Below, one piece after another: positions 18,674-29,415 of a stretch of 64,000 nucleotides of DNA (position 1 is the stretch's first letter; each line of letters begins with the position of its first letter). The stretch is from Roseibium album. GTDB lineage: Bacteria; Pseudomonadota; Alphaproteobacteria; Rhizobiales; Stappiaceae. The stretch covers positions 186,001 through 250,000 of the forward strand of contig CXTY01000015.1 in assembly GCA_001404055.1 (NCBI GenBank), given 5' to 3'. The notes under the pieces are model-generated. The model saw nothing but the letters and a program-made list of their open reading frames with translations, did no database searches and had not been told where the DNA came from. Position numbers and translations under genes: made by a program.

Positions 18674-20797
18674 TTAAGCGTCGTCTTTCGGAATTTCCTT
18701 GCCAGTATCCTGGTCAACAACTTTCATGGACAGACGAACTTTACCGCGCTCATCAAAGCCCATGAGCTTGACCCAGACCTTGTCGCCTTCCTTGATCACG
18801 TCAGTGACCTTGGCAACTTTTCTCGGAGCAAGCTGAGAAATATGGACCAGGCCGTCTTTCGCGCCGAAGAAATTCACGAATGCGCCGAAGTCAACGCATT
18901 TCACAACAGTACCTTCGTAGATCACACCGACTTCAGGCTCAGCTGCAATGGAGTTGATCCAGTTGATCGCAGCCTTGATCGCCTTACCATCTGAAGAGGC
19001 AATCTTGACCGTACCATCGTCTTCGATGTTGACCTTGGCGCCTGTCTTCTCAACGATTTCGCGAATGACCTTACCGCCGGAGCCGATGACTTCACGGATC
19101 TTGTCGACCGGGATCTTCATCACTTCGATACGCGGAGCATGTTCACCAAGCTCAGAACGGGCTTCAGTGATCGCGCCTGCCATCTCATTCAGGATGTGAA
19201 TGCGGCCGTCTTTGGCCTGTGCCAGAGCGACTTTCATGATCTCTTCGGTGATGCCATCAATCTTGATGTCCATCTGAAGCGACGTGATGCCGTTTTCAGA
19301 ACCGGCAACTTTGAAGTCCATGTCACCAAGATGATCTTCATCACCGAGAATGTCGGAGAGAACTGCGAAACGATCGCCTTCCTTGATGAGACCCATGGCA
19401 ATGCCGGCTACCGGTGCTTTGAGTGGTACACCTGCATCCATCAGCGCCAGAGAGGTACCACAGACAGTCGCCATGGACGACGAACCATTGGATTCTGTGA
19501 TCTCCGAGACGATGCGCAGAGTATACGGGAACTCATGGTGCTGCGGCAGCATCGGATTGATTGCGCGCCAGGCCAGCTTGCCGTGGCCGATTTCGCGGCG
19601 TCCCGGGGAGCCCATGCGACCGGTTTCACCGACAGAGTAAGGTGGGAAGTTGTAATGCAGCATGAAGTGAGATTTCACGGTGCCTTCCAGCAGGTCGACG
19701 AACTGCTCGTCTTCGCCTGTGCCGAGCGTCGCAACGACCAGGCCCTGTGTTTCACCACGGGTGAACAGGGAGGAACCGTGCGCGCGAGGAAGAATTCCAA
19801 CTTCGGAAGTGATCGCACGAACCGTAGACAGGTCACGTCCGTCAATACGTGTGCCGGTTTCAATGATACCGCCACGAACGATTTCAGCTTCAACTTTCTT
19901 GAGCTGTTCGCCAAGCACTGTAGCTTCAGGCGCTTCGCCTTCAGCAGCATTGGTTATCAGCGCTTCAACGACCTTTGCTTTGGCAGCGTCAACCGCATTT
20001 TTGCGCTCGGTTTTCGATGTGATCTTGTAAGCAGCGGATACTTCTTCCGCAGCAAGGGACTTGACCTGTGCGAACAGCGCGGAATGATCCGGCAGAGACA
20101 GTTCGCGCGGTTCCTTGGCAGCGGTTTCTGCCAGTTTGATGATCGCGTCGATAACCGGCTGAATGTTCTTGTGGCCAAACATGACCGCACCCAGCATGGT
20201 GTCTTCGTCGAGTTCCTTGGCTTCGGACTCCACCATCAGAACTGCGTCGTTCGTGCCTGCAACGATAAGATCCAGAGTAGATTCTGGCATGTCGTCAACA
20301 AGTGGGTTCAAAACGAATTCGCCGTTGATGCACCCAACGCGAGCTCCACCGATCGGGCCCATGAAGGGAACGCCGGAGAGGGTCAGAGCCGCAGAAGACG
20401 CGACCATCGCAAGGATGTCCGGAGCGTTTTCCATGTCGTGGGAAAGAACGGTAATCACCACTTGAGTGTCGTTCTTATAGCCGTCAGCAAAAAGCGGGCG
20501 GATCGGACGGTCAATCAGGCGGGACGTAAGCGTCTCGTGCTCAGACGGACGGCCTTCACGTTTGAAGAAGCCACCCGGGATCTTACCAGCGGCGAATGCC
20601 TTTTCCTGGTAGTTCACGGTGAGCGGGAAGAAATCCTGGCCCGGCCTAGGCTGTTTGGCGGAAACGACCGTCGCCAGCACTTTGGTTTCGCCGTAGGTTG
20701 CCATAACGGCACCATCGGCCTGACGGGCAACCTTACCCGTTTCAAGCACGAGCGGGCGTCCGCCCCACTCGACTTCTACACGATGAATATCAAACAT
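18674..20797 (-). CDS. pnp: Polyribonucleotide nucleotidyltransferase (PNPase)
   Basis: 3'-5' exoribonuclease that degrades RNA with phosphate, part of mRNA decay. Two RNase PH-like domains are followed by KH (about 555-615, with the [10 protein letters not shown] loop) and S1 (about 620-690, [19 protein letters not shown]) RNA-binding domains; 707 residues is normal. Two ATGs are adjacent at 20800 and 20797; the second has the better six-base distance from AAGGA. It lies 330 bases after rpsO, the usual order in Alphaproteobacteria, and forms the end of the nusA-infB operon region. Confidence 0.97.
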   Translation of the reverse strand: MFDIHRVEVEWGGRPLVLETGKVARQADGAVMATYGETKVLATVVSAKQPRPGQDFFPLTVNYQEKAFAAGKIPGGFFKREGRPSEHETLTSRLIDRPIRPLFADGYKNDTQVVITVLSHDMENAPDILAMVASSAALTLSGVPFMGPIGGARVGCINGEFVLNPLVDDMPESTLDLIVAGTNDAVLMVESEAKELDEDTMLGAVMFGHKNIQPVIDAIIKLAETAAKEPRELSLPDHSALFAQVKSLAAEEVSAAYKITSKTERKNAVDAAKAKVVEALITNAAEGEAPEATVLGEQLKKVEAEIVRGGIIETGTRIDGRDLSTVRAITSEVGILPRAHGSSLFTRGETQGLVVATLGTGEDEQFVDLLEGTVKSHFMLHYNFPPYSVGETGRMGSPGRREIGHGKLAWRAINPMLPQHHEFPYTLRIVSEITESNGSSSMATVCGTSLALMDAGVPLKAPVAGIAMGLIKEGDRFAVLSDILGDEDHLGDMDFKVAGSENGITSLQMDIKIDGITEEIMKVALAQAKDGRIHILNEMAGAITEARSELGEHAPRIEVMKIPVDKIREVIGSGGKVIREIVEKTGAKVNIEDDGTVKIASSDGKAIKAAINWINSIAAEPEVGVIYEGTVVKCVDFGAFVNFFGAKDGLVHISQLAPRKVAKVTDVIKEGDKVWVKLMGFDERGKVRLSMKVVDQDTGKEIPKDDA

Positions 20798-20800
20798 CAT

Positions 20801-21130
20801 CTGTCCTTACAGTTTGCCCCACCTGATGCTTTCCGCGCATCGTCGTTGGGAGGGCACATTCCCGGTCGGCCCCGTATGGGCCGGTTACCGGCGGACAGGC
20901 CACGGGCAAGACGACAAGCTACTTTCAATTTCAACCTGGAAAGAAGCTGGCAATCCTGCCCCATGACATGTCACGAGGGTTCTATAGAGCGTTTGCAATC
21001 AAAAGGGAAACGCCCAGATTTTTAGTATCCGCAATTCCGAAACGCAAAACCGGAAACCACTTTTGCTGGAAATGCTCATAAGCAAAACGCGGCGGACAAA
21101 TTGCCCACCGCGTTTCTTGTTTCGCAGGCT
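20801..21130. other. rpsO-pnp intergenic region
   Basis: 330 bases without a gene. It contains the rpsO terminator at 21084-21116. The rest should carry the pnp promoter and leader. I see no further repeat or small open frame that can be supported. Confidence 0.5.
21084..21116 (-). terminator. Terminator after rpsO
   Basis: Stem AAACGCGG (21085-21092) with CCGCGTTT (21108-21115), plus inner pairing across GG/CC and CAA/TTG. The minus-strand side ends in TTTT. It lies 15 bases past the rpsO stop. Confidence 0.75.
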
Positions 21131-21400
21131 TTAGCGGCGGATGCCAAGACGCTCGATCAGCGACTTGTAACGCTCTTCGCTTTTGCCACGCGCGTAGTCC
21201 AGAAGGGACCGGCGTTGCGCAACCATCTTCAGAAGACCGCGGCGGGAATGATTGTCCTTGCCGTGGGACTTGAAGTGTTCAGTCAAGTTGTTGATACGCT
21301 CTGTGAGGATAGCAACCTGGACTTCAGGAGACCCGGTATCGCCGTCTTTGATGGCGAATTCCTTCATGAGCTCAGCTTTACGCTCTGTAGTGATCGACAT
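21131..21400 (-). CDS. rpsO: 30S ribosomal protein S15
   Basis: Primary 16S rRNA-binding protein of the small subunit central domain. It is 89 residues long, the standard size, with the S15 signature [19 protein letters not shown] and the [11 protein letters not shown] region. The ATG at 21400 follows AAGGAAAGAG. Order truB-rpsO-pnp is conserved. Two hairpins in its leader (21425-21464) suggest control at the RNA level. Confidence 0.98.
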   Translation of the reverse strand: MSITTERKAELMKEFAIKDGDTGSPEVQVAILTERINNLTEHFKSHGKDNHSRRGLLKMVAQRRSLLDYARGKSEERYKSLIERLGIRR

Positions 21401-21424
21401 CGCTCTTTCCTTTCAAGAGGTGTG

Positions 21425-21464
21425 ACCGGGTAAACCCGGTTCATTAAAATGCCGGCGAACCGGC
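21425..21464 (-). promoter_or_regulatory. Paired hairpins in the rpsO leader
   Basis: On the minus strand a GCCGG-TTCG-CCGGC hairpin with a UUCG tetraloop (21451-21464) is followed by ATTTT, then a perfect seven-base-pair hairpin ACCGGGT/ACCCGGT (21425-21440) just before the rpsO ribosome site. The first may act as a weak terminator after truB. The pair also resembles the compact leaders by which S15 represses its own translation; that role is inferred. Confidence 0.45.
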
Positions 21465-21613
21465 CTGATCCGAACGTTTCCATGAGCCGAGATGTCGGTC
21501 AGCAAAGGATCCCTTCGGACGAATTGAGCTGAAGTGCCCAATGGCGGCGATATATGGCTGAAAACCCTGCAAGAATCCAGAGAATTCTTATGCAGTCCAG
21601 TCACATTCGACAA

Positions 21614-22558
21614 TTACAGATGAAACACGCGGCTCGGCTGAAAACGACCCTTGTCAATTGAACCTATCGCGACAGGCACACTGGCGTGGCTGGCGAACGC
21701 CACTTCGGTGTTGAGCGGTGCCTCGCGGCCGCGCAGCAGTACGGCCATGCCCTTGCGGATCTTTGCAGCATCGTCAAGCGTCACCGGAATTTCTACCAGT
21801 TCGTCCATCGCTTCACGAACAGGCAGAACGAATTCCTCAACCAGTGTCTCAACGCTAGTGCCCTCTTCCTGCGCAGCTGCCATTTCCAGAATTTCATCCA
21901 GTTTGACGAGATCTTCTTCGCCGAATGGCCCAACCAGCAGGCGGCGCAATTCACTGACATGACCGCAGGTTCCCAGGCGCTGCCCAAGATCGCGCGCGAG
22001 TGCACGCACATAAGTGCCTTTGCCGCATTCGGCTTCAAAGAGGGCGCGGTTTTCATCGACACATTCAACCAGGTCCAGGCGATGAACGTCGATCGGGCGC
22101 GCTTCGAGTTCAACTTCTTCACCCTCACGGGCAAGATTATAGGCCCGCTCACCGCCCACCTTGATCGCAGAAAACTTCGGTGGCACCTGCATGATGGTGC
22201 CGACAAACACTCCAAGAACTGCCCTGATCGCATCAACGTCTGGACGAACATCGGACGTGGCGATCACATCGCCTTCGGTATCATCGGTGTTAGTCTCCGT
22301 TCCCCAGGTCACCTCGAACCGATAGACCTTGCGACCGTCCATGACAAAGGGAACAGTTTTTGTGGCTTCTCCAAAGGCAACCGGCAGCAGCCCGGAAGCG
22401 CGCGGGTCCAGCGTTCCCGCATGACCAACCTTTTGTGGTGAGAAAATGCGCTTGAGCTTGCTAAGAGCGTCATTGGACGTGATGCCATAAGGCTTGTCGA
22501 GGACAAGCCAGCCGTTGATGGTGTTCTTTTTTCTTTTGAATTGCTTTTGCCGCGCCAT
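21614..22558 (-). CDS. truB: tRNA pseudouridine(55) synthase
   Basis: Makes pseudouridine at position 55 in the T-loop of tRNA. The catalytic motif GHAGTLDPRASGLLP contains the nucleophilic aspartate, and the start NGWLVLDKPYGITSND is typical. The open frame extends four codons upstream to a TTG at 22570; the ATG at 22558 is preferred. The C-terminal region, about residues 245-314, is the variable extension seen in this family. The gene is part of the infB-rbfA-truB-rpsO series. Confidence 0.96.
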   Translation of the reverse strand: MARQKQFKRKKNTINGWLVLDKPYGITSNDALSKLKRIFSPQKVGHAGTLDPRASGLLPVAFGEATKTVPFVMDGRKVYRFEVTWGTETNTDDTEGDVIATSDVRPDVDAIRAVLGVFVGTIMQVPPKFSAIKVGGERAYNLAREGEEVELEARPIDVHRLDLVECVDENRALFEAECGKGTYVRALARDLGQRLGTCGHVSELRRLLVGPFGEEDLVKLDEILEMAAAQEEGTSVETLVEEFVLPVREAMDELVEIPVTLDDAAKIRKGMAVLLRGREAPLNTEVAFASHASVPVAIGSIDKGRFQPSRVFHL

Positions 22559-22612
22559 AATTTCGCTCAAGTATCCAACAGTCCATGGAAGTATGTGTTT
22601 TTCCCTGACGGC

Positions 22613-22735
22613 TTGTCATTCCTGCGGAGGCAGGAATCCAGTACTCGCAGGACTTGGCCGCTGATCAGAGGCTTCAGTTCAGCCACATGAGATTACTGGA
22701 TCCCGGTCTCGCTCTGCTCGAACCGAGTTACCAGG
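22613..22735. repeat. Degenerate palindromic intergenic repeat between truB and rbfA
   Basis: Left end has a perfect hairpin ATTCCTGC-ggag-GCAGGAAT (22618-22637). It runs into ATCCAGTA (22636-22643), whose inverted copy TACTGGAT is at 22694-22701, followed by a CCCGGTCTCGC segment. This look, a TCATTCC-type end and a TGGATCCCGG-type end, is that of the dispersed intergenic repeats common in bacteria. I found only this copy in the window. Confidence 0.55.
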
Positions 22736-22762
22736 CAGGAGGTCAACGCCACCCCTCAAAGA

Positions 22763-23176
22763 TCAGTCCGCGCCGTCCTCATCCCTGTCCAGATCTTTGG
22801 ACACTTCCGGGGTTTGCAGCAGCGAGCCGATGCGGTCATCGTCGTCGAAACGCGTATCGAGAACGAAGCGAAGGTCCGGCATATATTTCATTGTCAGTTT
22901 GCGGGAGACCTGGCCGCGAAGATATTTGGAACTTCGGTTGAGGGCCTTTGCAACATTTTCCGCGTTCTTTCCACCAAGCGGCATCACGAGGCAGGTCGCC
23001 ACGCGCAAATCCGGTGTCATGCGAACCTCCGGAATGGTGACGATCACACCTTCCAGTTCCGGGTCGGAGAATTCACCGCGTGTAAGAATATCGGACAGCT
23101 CCTTGCGCACCGTTTCACCTACGCGCAACTGGCGCTGTGACGGTCCACGGCTGTCTTGTCCGTGATGTCTTGCCAT
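22763..23176 (-). CDS. rbfA: 30S ribosome-binding factor A
   Basis: Assembly factor that binds the 30S subunit and helps mature the 5' end of 16S rRNA, also needed in the cold. It is 137 residues long with a KH-type fold; landmark stretches are RQLRVGETVRKEL at the start and LRGQVSRKLTMKYMPDLRF near the end. It lies 103 bases after infB and before truB, the normal order. Confidence 0.96.
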   Translation of the reverse strand: MARHHGQDSRGPSQRQLRVGETVRKELSDILTRGEFSDPELEGVIVTIPEVRMTPDLRVATCLVMPLGGKNAENVAKALNRSSKYLRGQVSRKLTMKYMPDLRFVLDTRFDDDDRIGSLLQTPEVSKDLDRDEDGAD

Positions 23177-23279
23177 TTTTCGTCCTAACCGAGCCTATCC
23201 AGGCCCCGCAAAATACAATGGCGCCGGCGCGATCCAAAGGAACCCGCCGGCGCATTTATCTTGACTGTTGATCCGGCGC

Positions 23280-26006
23280 CTAGAGCGTTCTTGCGATCTG
23301 CTCCACGCGGAAACACTCGATGATATCGCCCGCACGCATGTCTTGATACTTGACGAAGTTCATGCCGCATTCCTGACCGGATTCGACTGTCTTGACTTCG
23401 TCCTTGAAGCGCTTGAGCGTGCCCAATTCGCCTTCGTGGATAACCACGTCGTCGCGAATGAGGCGAACGTTGGCGCCGCGTTCCACGACACCTTCGGTAA
23501 CCAGACAACCCGCAACCTTGCCGACTTTGGAGATATGGAAGACTTCCTTGATCTCTGCATTGCCGAGGAAAGTTTCGCGGCGCTCCGGCGACAGAAGGCC
23601 GGACATTGCCGCCTTGATGTCGTCCACCAGATCGTAGATCACGTTGTAATAACGGATCTCGATACCATCGCGTGATGCAGCTTCGCGCGCCTGCTTGTTG
23701 GCACGAACGTTGAAGCCGAGGATCGGTGCCTTTGAAGCAGCCGCCAGGGTAATGTCGCTTTCCGTGATGCCACCCACGCCTGACAGCAGGATCCGTGCAC
23801 TCACTTCATCTGTACCCAGTTCGTGAAGTGCGTGAACAATCGCTTCTGCAGATCCTTGAACGTCGGCTTTGAGGACCAGCGGGAATTCCTTCCGGTCGGT
23901 CTCCTGCAGACGGTTCATCATCTGCTCAAGCGAACCGCGGGCACCGGAGGCAACCACAGATGCTTTTTCGCGAATCTGACGCAGACGATAGTCTGTGATT
24001 TCGCGGGCGCGAGCTTCGTTTTCAACGACCGCAACCATGTCACCGGCTTCAGGCGTTCCCTGGAAACCCAGGACCTCGACCGGCTTGGCAGGACCAGCTT
24101 CCTTCACCTGCTTGCCATTTTCATCAAGCATGGCACGGACACGGCCCCATTCGGCGCCGGCCACAACGATATCACCCGGTTTGAGCGTACCCTTTTGAAC
24201 CAGAACAGTTGCTACAGGTCCACGACCACGGTCCAGCTGTGCCTCAATGACGATGCCTTCTGCGGTCCGGTCCGGATTTGCCCCAAGTTCAAGAACTTCC
24301 GACTGCAACAGGATCATCTCGAGCAGCTTGTCGAGGTTCGTGCCGTTCAGAGCAGACACTTCAACGTCGATCACGTCGCCGCCCATGGACTCCACAACCA
24401 GCTCTTCGCTCAGAAGCTCTGTGCGAACCCGGTTGGGATCGGCGCCCGGTTTGTCGATCTTGTTGATCGCCACAATGATCGGCGCATCCGCCGCCTTGGC
24501 GTGCGCAACCGCTTCCTTGGTCTGCGGCATGACACCATCGTCGGCAGCAACCACAAGGATCACGATATCCGTCGACTTGGCACCACGGGCACGCATCTGC
24601 GAGAACGCGGCATGGCCCGGCGTATCGATAAAGGTGATCTTCTGACCAGCCTGATCGATCTGGTACGCACCGATATGCTGCGTGATACCTCCGGCTTCAC
24701 CTGTCGCAACCTTGGACTTGCGAATTGCATCCAGCAATGAAGTCTTACCATGGTCAACGTGGCCCATGATGGTCACGACAGGCGGACGTGACTGCAGTGT
24801 GGACGCCTCGTCTTCCGTGGTGAAGAGACCTTCTTCAACGTCTGCTTCGGATACACGTTTAACCGTGTGGCCCATTTCCTGTGCGATCAGTTCAGCCGTG
24901 TCGGCGTCGATCACATCGTTCATCTTGAGCATCTGGCCCTGCTTCATCAGCAGTTTGATCACGTCAACAGCGCGCTCGGCCATCCGATTGGCCAGATCCT
25001 GAATCGTAATCGCTTCCGGCAAGATGACTTCGCGCGCAATTTTCTCGCGAACCACTTTTTGCTGGCCGCGCTTGGCCTTTTCTTGACGCCGACGCATGGA
25101 CGCAAGCGAACGTGCACGCTGTCCCTGGTCCCCGCCTGTTGCGGCGGAAATTGTCAGTTTGGACCGACGGCGATCTTGATCGGCGCGCGGGCGGGTCGTT
25201 GGAGCCGGTGCCTGCTTCGGACGTTTGACCGTGCGCAGGCCCTTGTTGGCGCGCGCTTCTTCTTCACCAGCTGGCCTCGCATCTGGCTTGGCTCTGTCGG
25301 CAGCAGGTGCTGCGCGCTTGCCCATCTCGTCCAGGCTCGGCGGTCTGCCGCCATCCGCATGCGCGGGTTTGCTAGCCGTTGTCTTTTTATGTTCCGGTTT
25401 CGCTGGCCTGGCTGCCACAGGTTTTTCTGCAGCAGGTTTCGTTTCAGCTGGAGCCTCTTTTGCCTTTTCAGCGGCCAAACGCGCCTCTTCGGCGTCACGT
25501 TTTGCCTGCTCCTCAGCTTCCGCCTTGGCACGAGCCTCTTCTTCAACGGCACGTTTCGCAGCTTCTACGGCGCGACGCTTGTCGTCTTCTTCGCGGCGCT
25601 TGCGATCTTCTACTTCACGCTCTTTCGCCATCTGAAGGGCAGCTACACGGGCAGCCGCCTCTTCCTTGGTGAGCGTGCGCAACACATTGCCATTGCCTTT
25701 TTGGCGCTGACCGGAAGCAGATCTACGTGCCTGCTTGGTAGCCTGCGCATCAGGCTGTTGAGGCCGGCGTGGCGCTTCGGATGGTTTCTCAAGCCGCTGC
25801 GTTGTCGGTGCAGGCGCTTCCGGTTTCGGATCCTGTCCCGGAATTACAACACGGCGCTTTTTCTTCTCCACGACGACGGCTTTCGACCGGCCATGCGAGA
25901 AGGACTGCCGAACAGTTCCCTGATCGCCACCGCCGCGCTTTAGGCCAAGCGTCTTGCCACGCTCCACGCTGATTGTCTTGTCGCCCGGATTTTTAGTATC
26001 GCTCAT
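23280..26006 (-). CDS. infB: Translation initiation factor IF-2
   Basis: GTPase that delivers initiator tRNA to the 30S subunit. The 908 residues include a long N-terminal region of charged, alanine-rich coil (about 95-250) that is typical of alphaproteobacterial IF-2, then the GTPase with [11 protein letters not shown] (G1), DTPGHAAF (G3) and NKIDKPGAD (G4). C-terminal beta-barrel and IF2 domains follow. The open frame begins at 26027, but the ATG at 26006 follows GAAGG and gives the usual [12 protein letters not shown] start. It is preceded by the YlxR-like gene with 29 bases between. Confidence 0.97.
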   Translation of the reverse strand: MSDTKNPGDKTISVERGKTLGLKRGGGDQGTVRQSFSHGRSKAVVVEKKKRRVVIPGQDPKPEAPAPTTQRLEKPSEAPRRPQQPDAQATKQARRSASGQRQKGNGNVLRTLTKEEAAARVAALQMAKEREVEDRKRREEDDKRRAVEAAKRAVEEEARAKAEAEEQAKRDAEEARLAAEKAKEAPAETKPAAEKPVAARPAKPEHKKTTASKPAHADGGRPPSLDEMGKRAAPAADRAKPDARPAGEEEARANKGLRTVKRPKQAPAPTTRPRADQDRRRSKLTISAATGGDQGQRARSLASMRRRQEKAKRGQQKVVREKIAREVILPEAITIQDLANRMAERAVDVIKLLMKQGQMLKMNDVIDADTAELIAQEMGHTVKRVSEADVEEGLFTTEDEASTLQSRPPVVTIMGHVDHGKTSLLDAIRKSKVATGEAGGITQHIGAYQIDQAGQKITFIDTPGHAAFSQMRARGAKSTDIVILVVAADDGVMPQTKEAVAHAKAADAPIIVAINKIDKPGADPNRVRTELLSEELVVESMGGDVIDVEVSALNGTNLDKLLEMILLQSEVLELGANPDRTAEGIVIEAQLDRGRGPVATVLVQKGTLKPGDIVVAGAEWGRVRAMLDENGKQVKEAGPAKPVEVLGFQGTPEAGDMVAVVENEARAREITDYRLRQIREKASVVASGARGSLEQMMNRLQETDRKEFPLVLKADVQGSAEAIVHALHELGTDEVSARILLSGVGGITESDITLAAASKAPILGFNVRANKQAREAASRDGIEIRYYNVIYDLVDDIKAAMSGLLSPERRETFLGNAEIKEVFHISKVGKVAGCLVTEGVVERGANVRLIRDDVVIHEGELGTLKRFKDEVKTVESGQECGMNFVKYQDMRAGDIIECFRVEQIARTL

Positions 26007-26035
26007 ATTGCCTTCAGTCCTGCGCAACCGCCCTG

Positions 26036-26671
26036 CTATGCGTTGCTTTGTTCGTCTTCTGCGGCGGTATAGCGGCGAAATTGCTCCAGCGCACGTACTC
26101 GCGCCAAAAAATTTTCACTCGCCTGCCCCGCAAGCAGTGCAGCATGTATCACATTTGACCGGCCCAATGCCAAATCCATTTGAGCCGAATCGAACAAACG
26201 GACAATTTGATAGCCGTTTGTCGGTTCATCTAAGTTCGCGGCCACTGCCGCCAGCTTCTTTACACCATCCCCGGAAGCATCCGAGGCATGTATCAGCCCA
26301 ACGACGGTATCCCGCCGCAAAGCCGCTTCAACCTTTGCAAAACCGGTAACCAACTCACCGGCCTTGCGTGTCATGGAGAGCGCTTGCAGCGTCGATCTTT
26401 CCATGAGCGCATCGGCTCGGTCCGCCAGTCCAGGTTCGACATGGGCTTCAGTCTTGAACCCCCTGCCAAAAATCTTCTTCCGGTCCTTTTCGGCCGCAGC
26501 AACGACGTCTTTCGATGCTGTGACCCAAACACCGCGCCCTGGAAGAACACGCTTCAGATCCGGAACCACCTGCCCTTCGGGATCAAGGACGAACCGGATC
26601 AGCGAGCTGATGGGGCGAACCTCCCGGGTAACAGCACATTGCCGTTCGGTTGGCTCATTCTTCCTGGGCAC
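26036..26671 (-). CDS. YlxR-like RNA-binding protein with L7Ae-like domain
   Basis: A 211-residue protein always found between nusA and infB. The N-terminal part is a DUF448/YlxR fold with the conserved CAVTREVRP and LPGRGVWV stretches. The second half (about 95-190) has the L7Ae/S12e-like pattern around [15 protein letters not shown]. Work in Bacillus ties YlxR to RNase P and to nucleoid-related regulation, but the role here is open. The start is GTG at 26671, well supported by AAGGAG seven bases upstream. Confidence 0.9.
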   Translation of the reverse strand: MPRKNEPTERQCAVTREVRPISSLIRFVLDPEGQVVPDLKRVLPGRGVWVTASKDVVAAAEKDRKKIFGRGFKTEAHVEPGLADRADALMERSTLQALSMTRKAGELVTGFAKVEAALRRDTVVGLIHASDASGDGVKKLAAVAANLDEPTNGYQIVRLFDSAQMDLALGRSNVIHAALLAGQASENFLARVRALEQFRRYTAAEDEQSNA

Positions 26672-26811
26672 GCTGCCACTCCTTTAGATCAATATTCCCT
26701 CATGTGGATACACATGAAGATGGGAATGTTGATCGACCTATTACAATCGAAGCATCCTGGAGCACTCATCTGTGCGCCGGATACTCCAGCGGAGGCTTTT
26801 GCCTCTCTCTC

Positions 26812-28476
26812 TTATCCGTTCAGGATAACGCCATTCGGCGCTTCTTCTTCGACAACCGCGACGGCTTCTTCTTCAGCTTCTTCGGTTTCGTCGATTTCTT
26901 CTGATTCTGCTGCCTGTGCAGCGAGTTCTTCCTCGGTAACCCAGCCCGCCGCCAAGCGAGCTGCCATCACCATGTTTTCTGCATCCGTACGAGATACATC
27001 AAATCCGGAAAGGGAACCTTCAAAACGTTTGGTTTCACCCTCATTTCGCTCGGTCCAGCCGACGAGATCATCGGCAGCGCATCCTGCCAGATCTTCCATC
27101 GACTTGATTTCGTCCTTGCCGAGCGCGACTAGCATAGCGGTTGTCAGCCCATCAATCGACCGCAGTTCATCAGAAACGCCAAGAGAAATACGCTCTTCGT
27201 CAAGTTTCGCTTCCAGTTCACCCAGGTAATCACGGGCACGCGCTTGAATTTCAACGGCAGTATCGTCATCGAAGCCTTCAATCATGGAAATTTCTTCAAT
27301 TTCCACGTAGGCGACCTCTTCAACCGATGTGAAGCCCTCGGTTGCCAAAAGCTGACTCACCATCTCGTCCACGTTGAGCGCTTCCATGAACAACTGAGAG
27401 CGTTCCAGGAATTCTTTCTGGCGACGGTCTGATTCTTCCTGCTCGGTCATGATGTCGATGGCCCAGCCCGTTAGCTGGGATGCAAGACGTACGTTCTGGC
27501 CGCGGCGACCGATTGCCAGAGACAACTGGTCATCAGGAACGACAACTTCAATACGCTCTGCGTCTTCGTCGAGAACGACCTTGGCGACTTCAGCTGGCTG
27601 CAACGCGTTGACGATGAATGTTGCCGCTTCGTCATTCCACGGAATGATGTCGATTTTCTCGCCCTGCAGTTCACCGACCACAGCCTGAACGCGGCTACCA
27701 CGCATACCGACACATGCACCGACAGGATCGATGGATGAATCTTTGGAAATCACCGCAATTTTAGCGCGCGACCCGGGGTCACGGGCAACGGACTTGATTT
27801 CGATAACGCCGTCATAGATCTCTGGCACTTCCTGGGCAAACAGTTTGGCCATGAACTGAGGATGCGTACGCGACAGGAAGATCTGCGGACCGCGTTGTTC
27901 GCGGCGAACGTCATAGACAATCGCGCGGATACGATCACCAGTGCGGAAAATTTCACGCGGGATCAGCTCGTCGCGACGGACAATTCCTTCGCCGCGCCCG
28001 AGGTCAACAATAACGTTTCCGTATTCAGCACGTTTCACAACACCGTTGATAACTTCACCAACACGGTCCTTGAATTCTTCGAACTGGCGGTCACGCTCAG
28101 CTTCGCGCACTTTCTGCACGATGACCTGCTTGGCGGACTGCGCGGCGATTCGGCCGAAATCCAGAGGTGGCAGCGGCTCGGCGATAAAGTCACCAAGACT
28201 TGCTTCCGGGTTGCGGGCCTGTGCGTCGGTCAGAGCAATATCTGTAGAGACGTTCTCTACAGTTTCGACAACCTGCAACAGCCGCTGCAGGCGGATCTCT
28301 CCGGTTTTTGAATTGATTTCGGCACGGACTTCCGTCTCGGTGCCATAACGGGAGCGGGCCGCTTTCTGGATCGCGTCTTCCATCGCGTTAATGACGATCA
28401 TCCGGTCGATGGATTTTTCCCGTGCGACCGCGTCAGCGATTTGCAGCAGTTCCAGCCGGTTCGCGCTGATTGCCAT
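26812..28476 (-). CDS. nusA: Transcription termination/antitermination protein NusA
   Basis: RNA polymerase-binding factor that controls pausing, termination and antitermination. Domains: N-terminal polymerase-binding region, S1 (about 130-195), two KH domains (DPVGACVGMRGSRVQAV and AIGRRGQNVRLASQL), then the C-terminal helix-hairpin-helix repeats of the Gram-negative form. A very acidic tail (about 525-550, mostly glutamate and alanine) ends the protein. The ATG at 28476 follows AGGAG, seven codons inside the longest frame. It sits between rimP and the YlxR-like gene. Confidence 0.97.
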   Translation of the reverse strand: MAISANRLELLQIADAVAREKSIDRMIVINAMEDAIQKAARSRYGTETEVRAEINSKTGEIRLQRLLQVVETVENVSTDIALTDAQARNPEASLGDFIAEPLPPLDFGRIAAQSAKQVIVQKVREAERDRQFEEFKDRVGEVINGVVKRAEYGNVIVDLGRGEGIVRRDELIPREIFRTGDRIRAIVYDVRREQRGPQIFLSRTHPQFMAKLFAQEVPEIYDGVIEIKSVARDPGSRAKIAVISKDSSIDPVGACVGMRGSRVQAVVGELQGEKIDIIPWNDEAATFIVNALQPAEVAKVVLDEDAERIEVVVPDDQLSLAIGRRGQNVRLASQLTGWAIDIMTEQEESDRRQKEFLERSQLFMEALNVDEMVSQLLATEGFTSVEEVAYVEIEEISMIEGFDDDTAVEIQARARDYLGELEAKLDEERISLGVSDELRSIDGLTTAMLVALGKDEIKSMEDLAGCAADDLVGWTERNEGETKRFEGSLSGFDVSRTDAENMVMAARLAAGWVTEEELAAQAAESEEIDETEEAEEEAVAVVEEEAPNGVILNG

Positions 28477-28542
28477 ATTCCACTCCTCTTGCGCCAAGGA
28501 TCGTGTTGGGCGCGTTATTCAAGTTATCACCAAGCCAACTAC

Positions 28543-29136
28543 TCAGTTTGGCGTATTGTCCTGTTCCAGCTCATCATCCTGGCCGCGTGCGGCAAGCGCC
28601 GCTTTTTCTGCCTTGAGAGCTGCTGTAATCAAATTATCTGTCAGAACGAGTTTGGCCTCGCCAATGTTTTCAAGTGGCAAGAGCACGGTGTCGTCTTCAC
28701 CTTCGGGGACATCCGGCAAGCGGATCTTTGCCGCGCCGTTTTCCTCGCCAAGCAACATGCCGCGAAATCTCTTGCGGCCATCCAGCATGACTTCCATCTC
28801 GACCTTGAGCTCGTGACCCGCCCAGCGCTCGAAATCGCCGCTACGCACTAACGGACGATCGATTCCTGGAGAGGAAACCTCAAGGTGATAGGCTCTGTTG
28901 ATTGGATCATCTACATCAAGTGCGGGAGAGACAGCCCGGCTGACGGTTTCACACCCTTCAACCGTCATTGTGCCATCAGGCCTTTCAGCCATGATCTGCA
29001 GCGTGCACCCGTTGGACGCGCTGATCCTGGCGCGCACAAGACGGAAGCCGAGGTCTTCGATGACCGGCTCCACAATTGCAGCAACACGGGCATCAAGTCC
29101 CTGTTCCGTAACAATTCTTGGTTCGTGTGCGCTCAC
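28543..29136 (-). CDS. rimP: Ribosome maturation factor RimP
   Basis: Helps assemble the 30S subunit. The protein has 197 residues with the N-terminal alpha-beta domain ([11 protein letters not shown]) and the C-terminal SH3-like domain; the family motif [14 protein letters not shown] is clear. The start is GTG at 29136, with GGAG six bases upstream. This is the first gene of the rimP-nusA-ylxR-infB transcript; its promoter should lie in 29137-29245, right after the trmB terminator. Confidence 0.95.
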   Translation of the reverse strand: MSAHEPRIVTEQGLDARVAAIVEPVIEDLGFRLVRARISASNGCTLQIMAERPDGTMTVEGCETVSRAVSPALDVDDPINRAYHLEVSSPGIDRPLVRSGDFERWAGHELKVEMEVMLDGRKRFRGMLLGEENGAAKIRLPDVPEGEDDTVLLPLENIGEAKLVLTDNLITAALKAEKAALAARGQDDELEQDNTPN

Positions 29137-29247
29137 ACTTGGCTCCTGTTGTCAGCCGTTTCCGGCTCATAAGCATCAGATGTGCCTGATCATCGGGTTA
29201 CATTGGGCAATCCTGCTCGGTTTCGTTAGTTTCCGGCTTTAGTAAGC

Positions 29248-29280
29248 AAAAAAGAGCGGGTCCCCGGCGGGCCCACTCTC
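29248..29280 (-). terminator. Rho-independent terminator after trmB
   Basis: Minus-strand GC-rich hairpin pairing GAGTGGGCCC with GGGACCCGCTC (one mismatch and one wobble), followed by six T. It separates the metK-trmB transcript from the rimP-nusA operon. Confidence 0.8.
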
Positions 29281-29415
29281 AAAGTGCTCAGATAAGCCGT
29301 TTGAGGTGAAACACCGGCTGTATAACGCCAAACTTGCTAAAAAGGCAATAGCCTCGATCTGAATCCTGCAAAGAACTTGATCACCGTCTGATTTTTCGGG
29401 GAAAGCGGACGTTAT

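Noticed and set aside
19139-21025. A 628-residue open frame on the plus strand opposite pnp
   Set aside because: It mirrors pnp, has no domain I recognise, and its length follows from codon bias of the real gene.
24867-25943. Long plus-strand open frames opposite infB
   Set aside because: They are antisense to the alanine/glutamate-rich IF-2 region and show repetitive composition without motifs.
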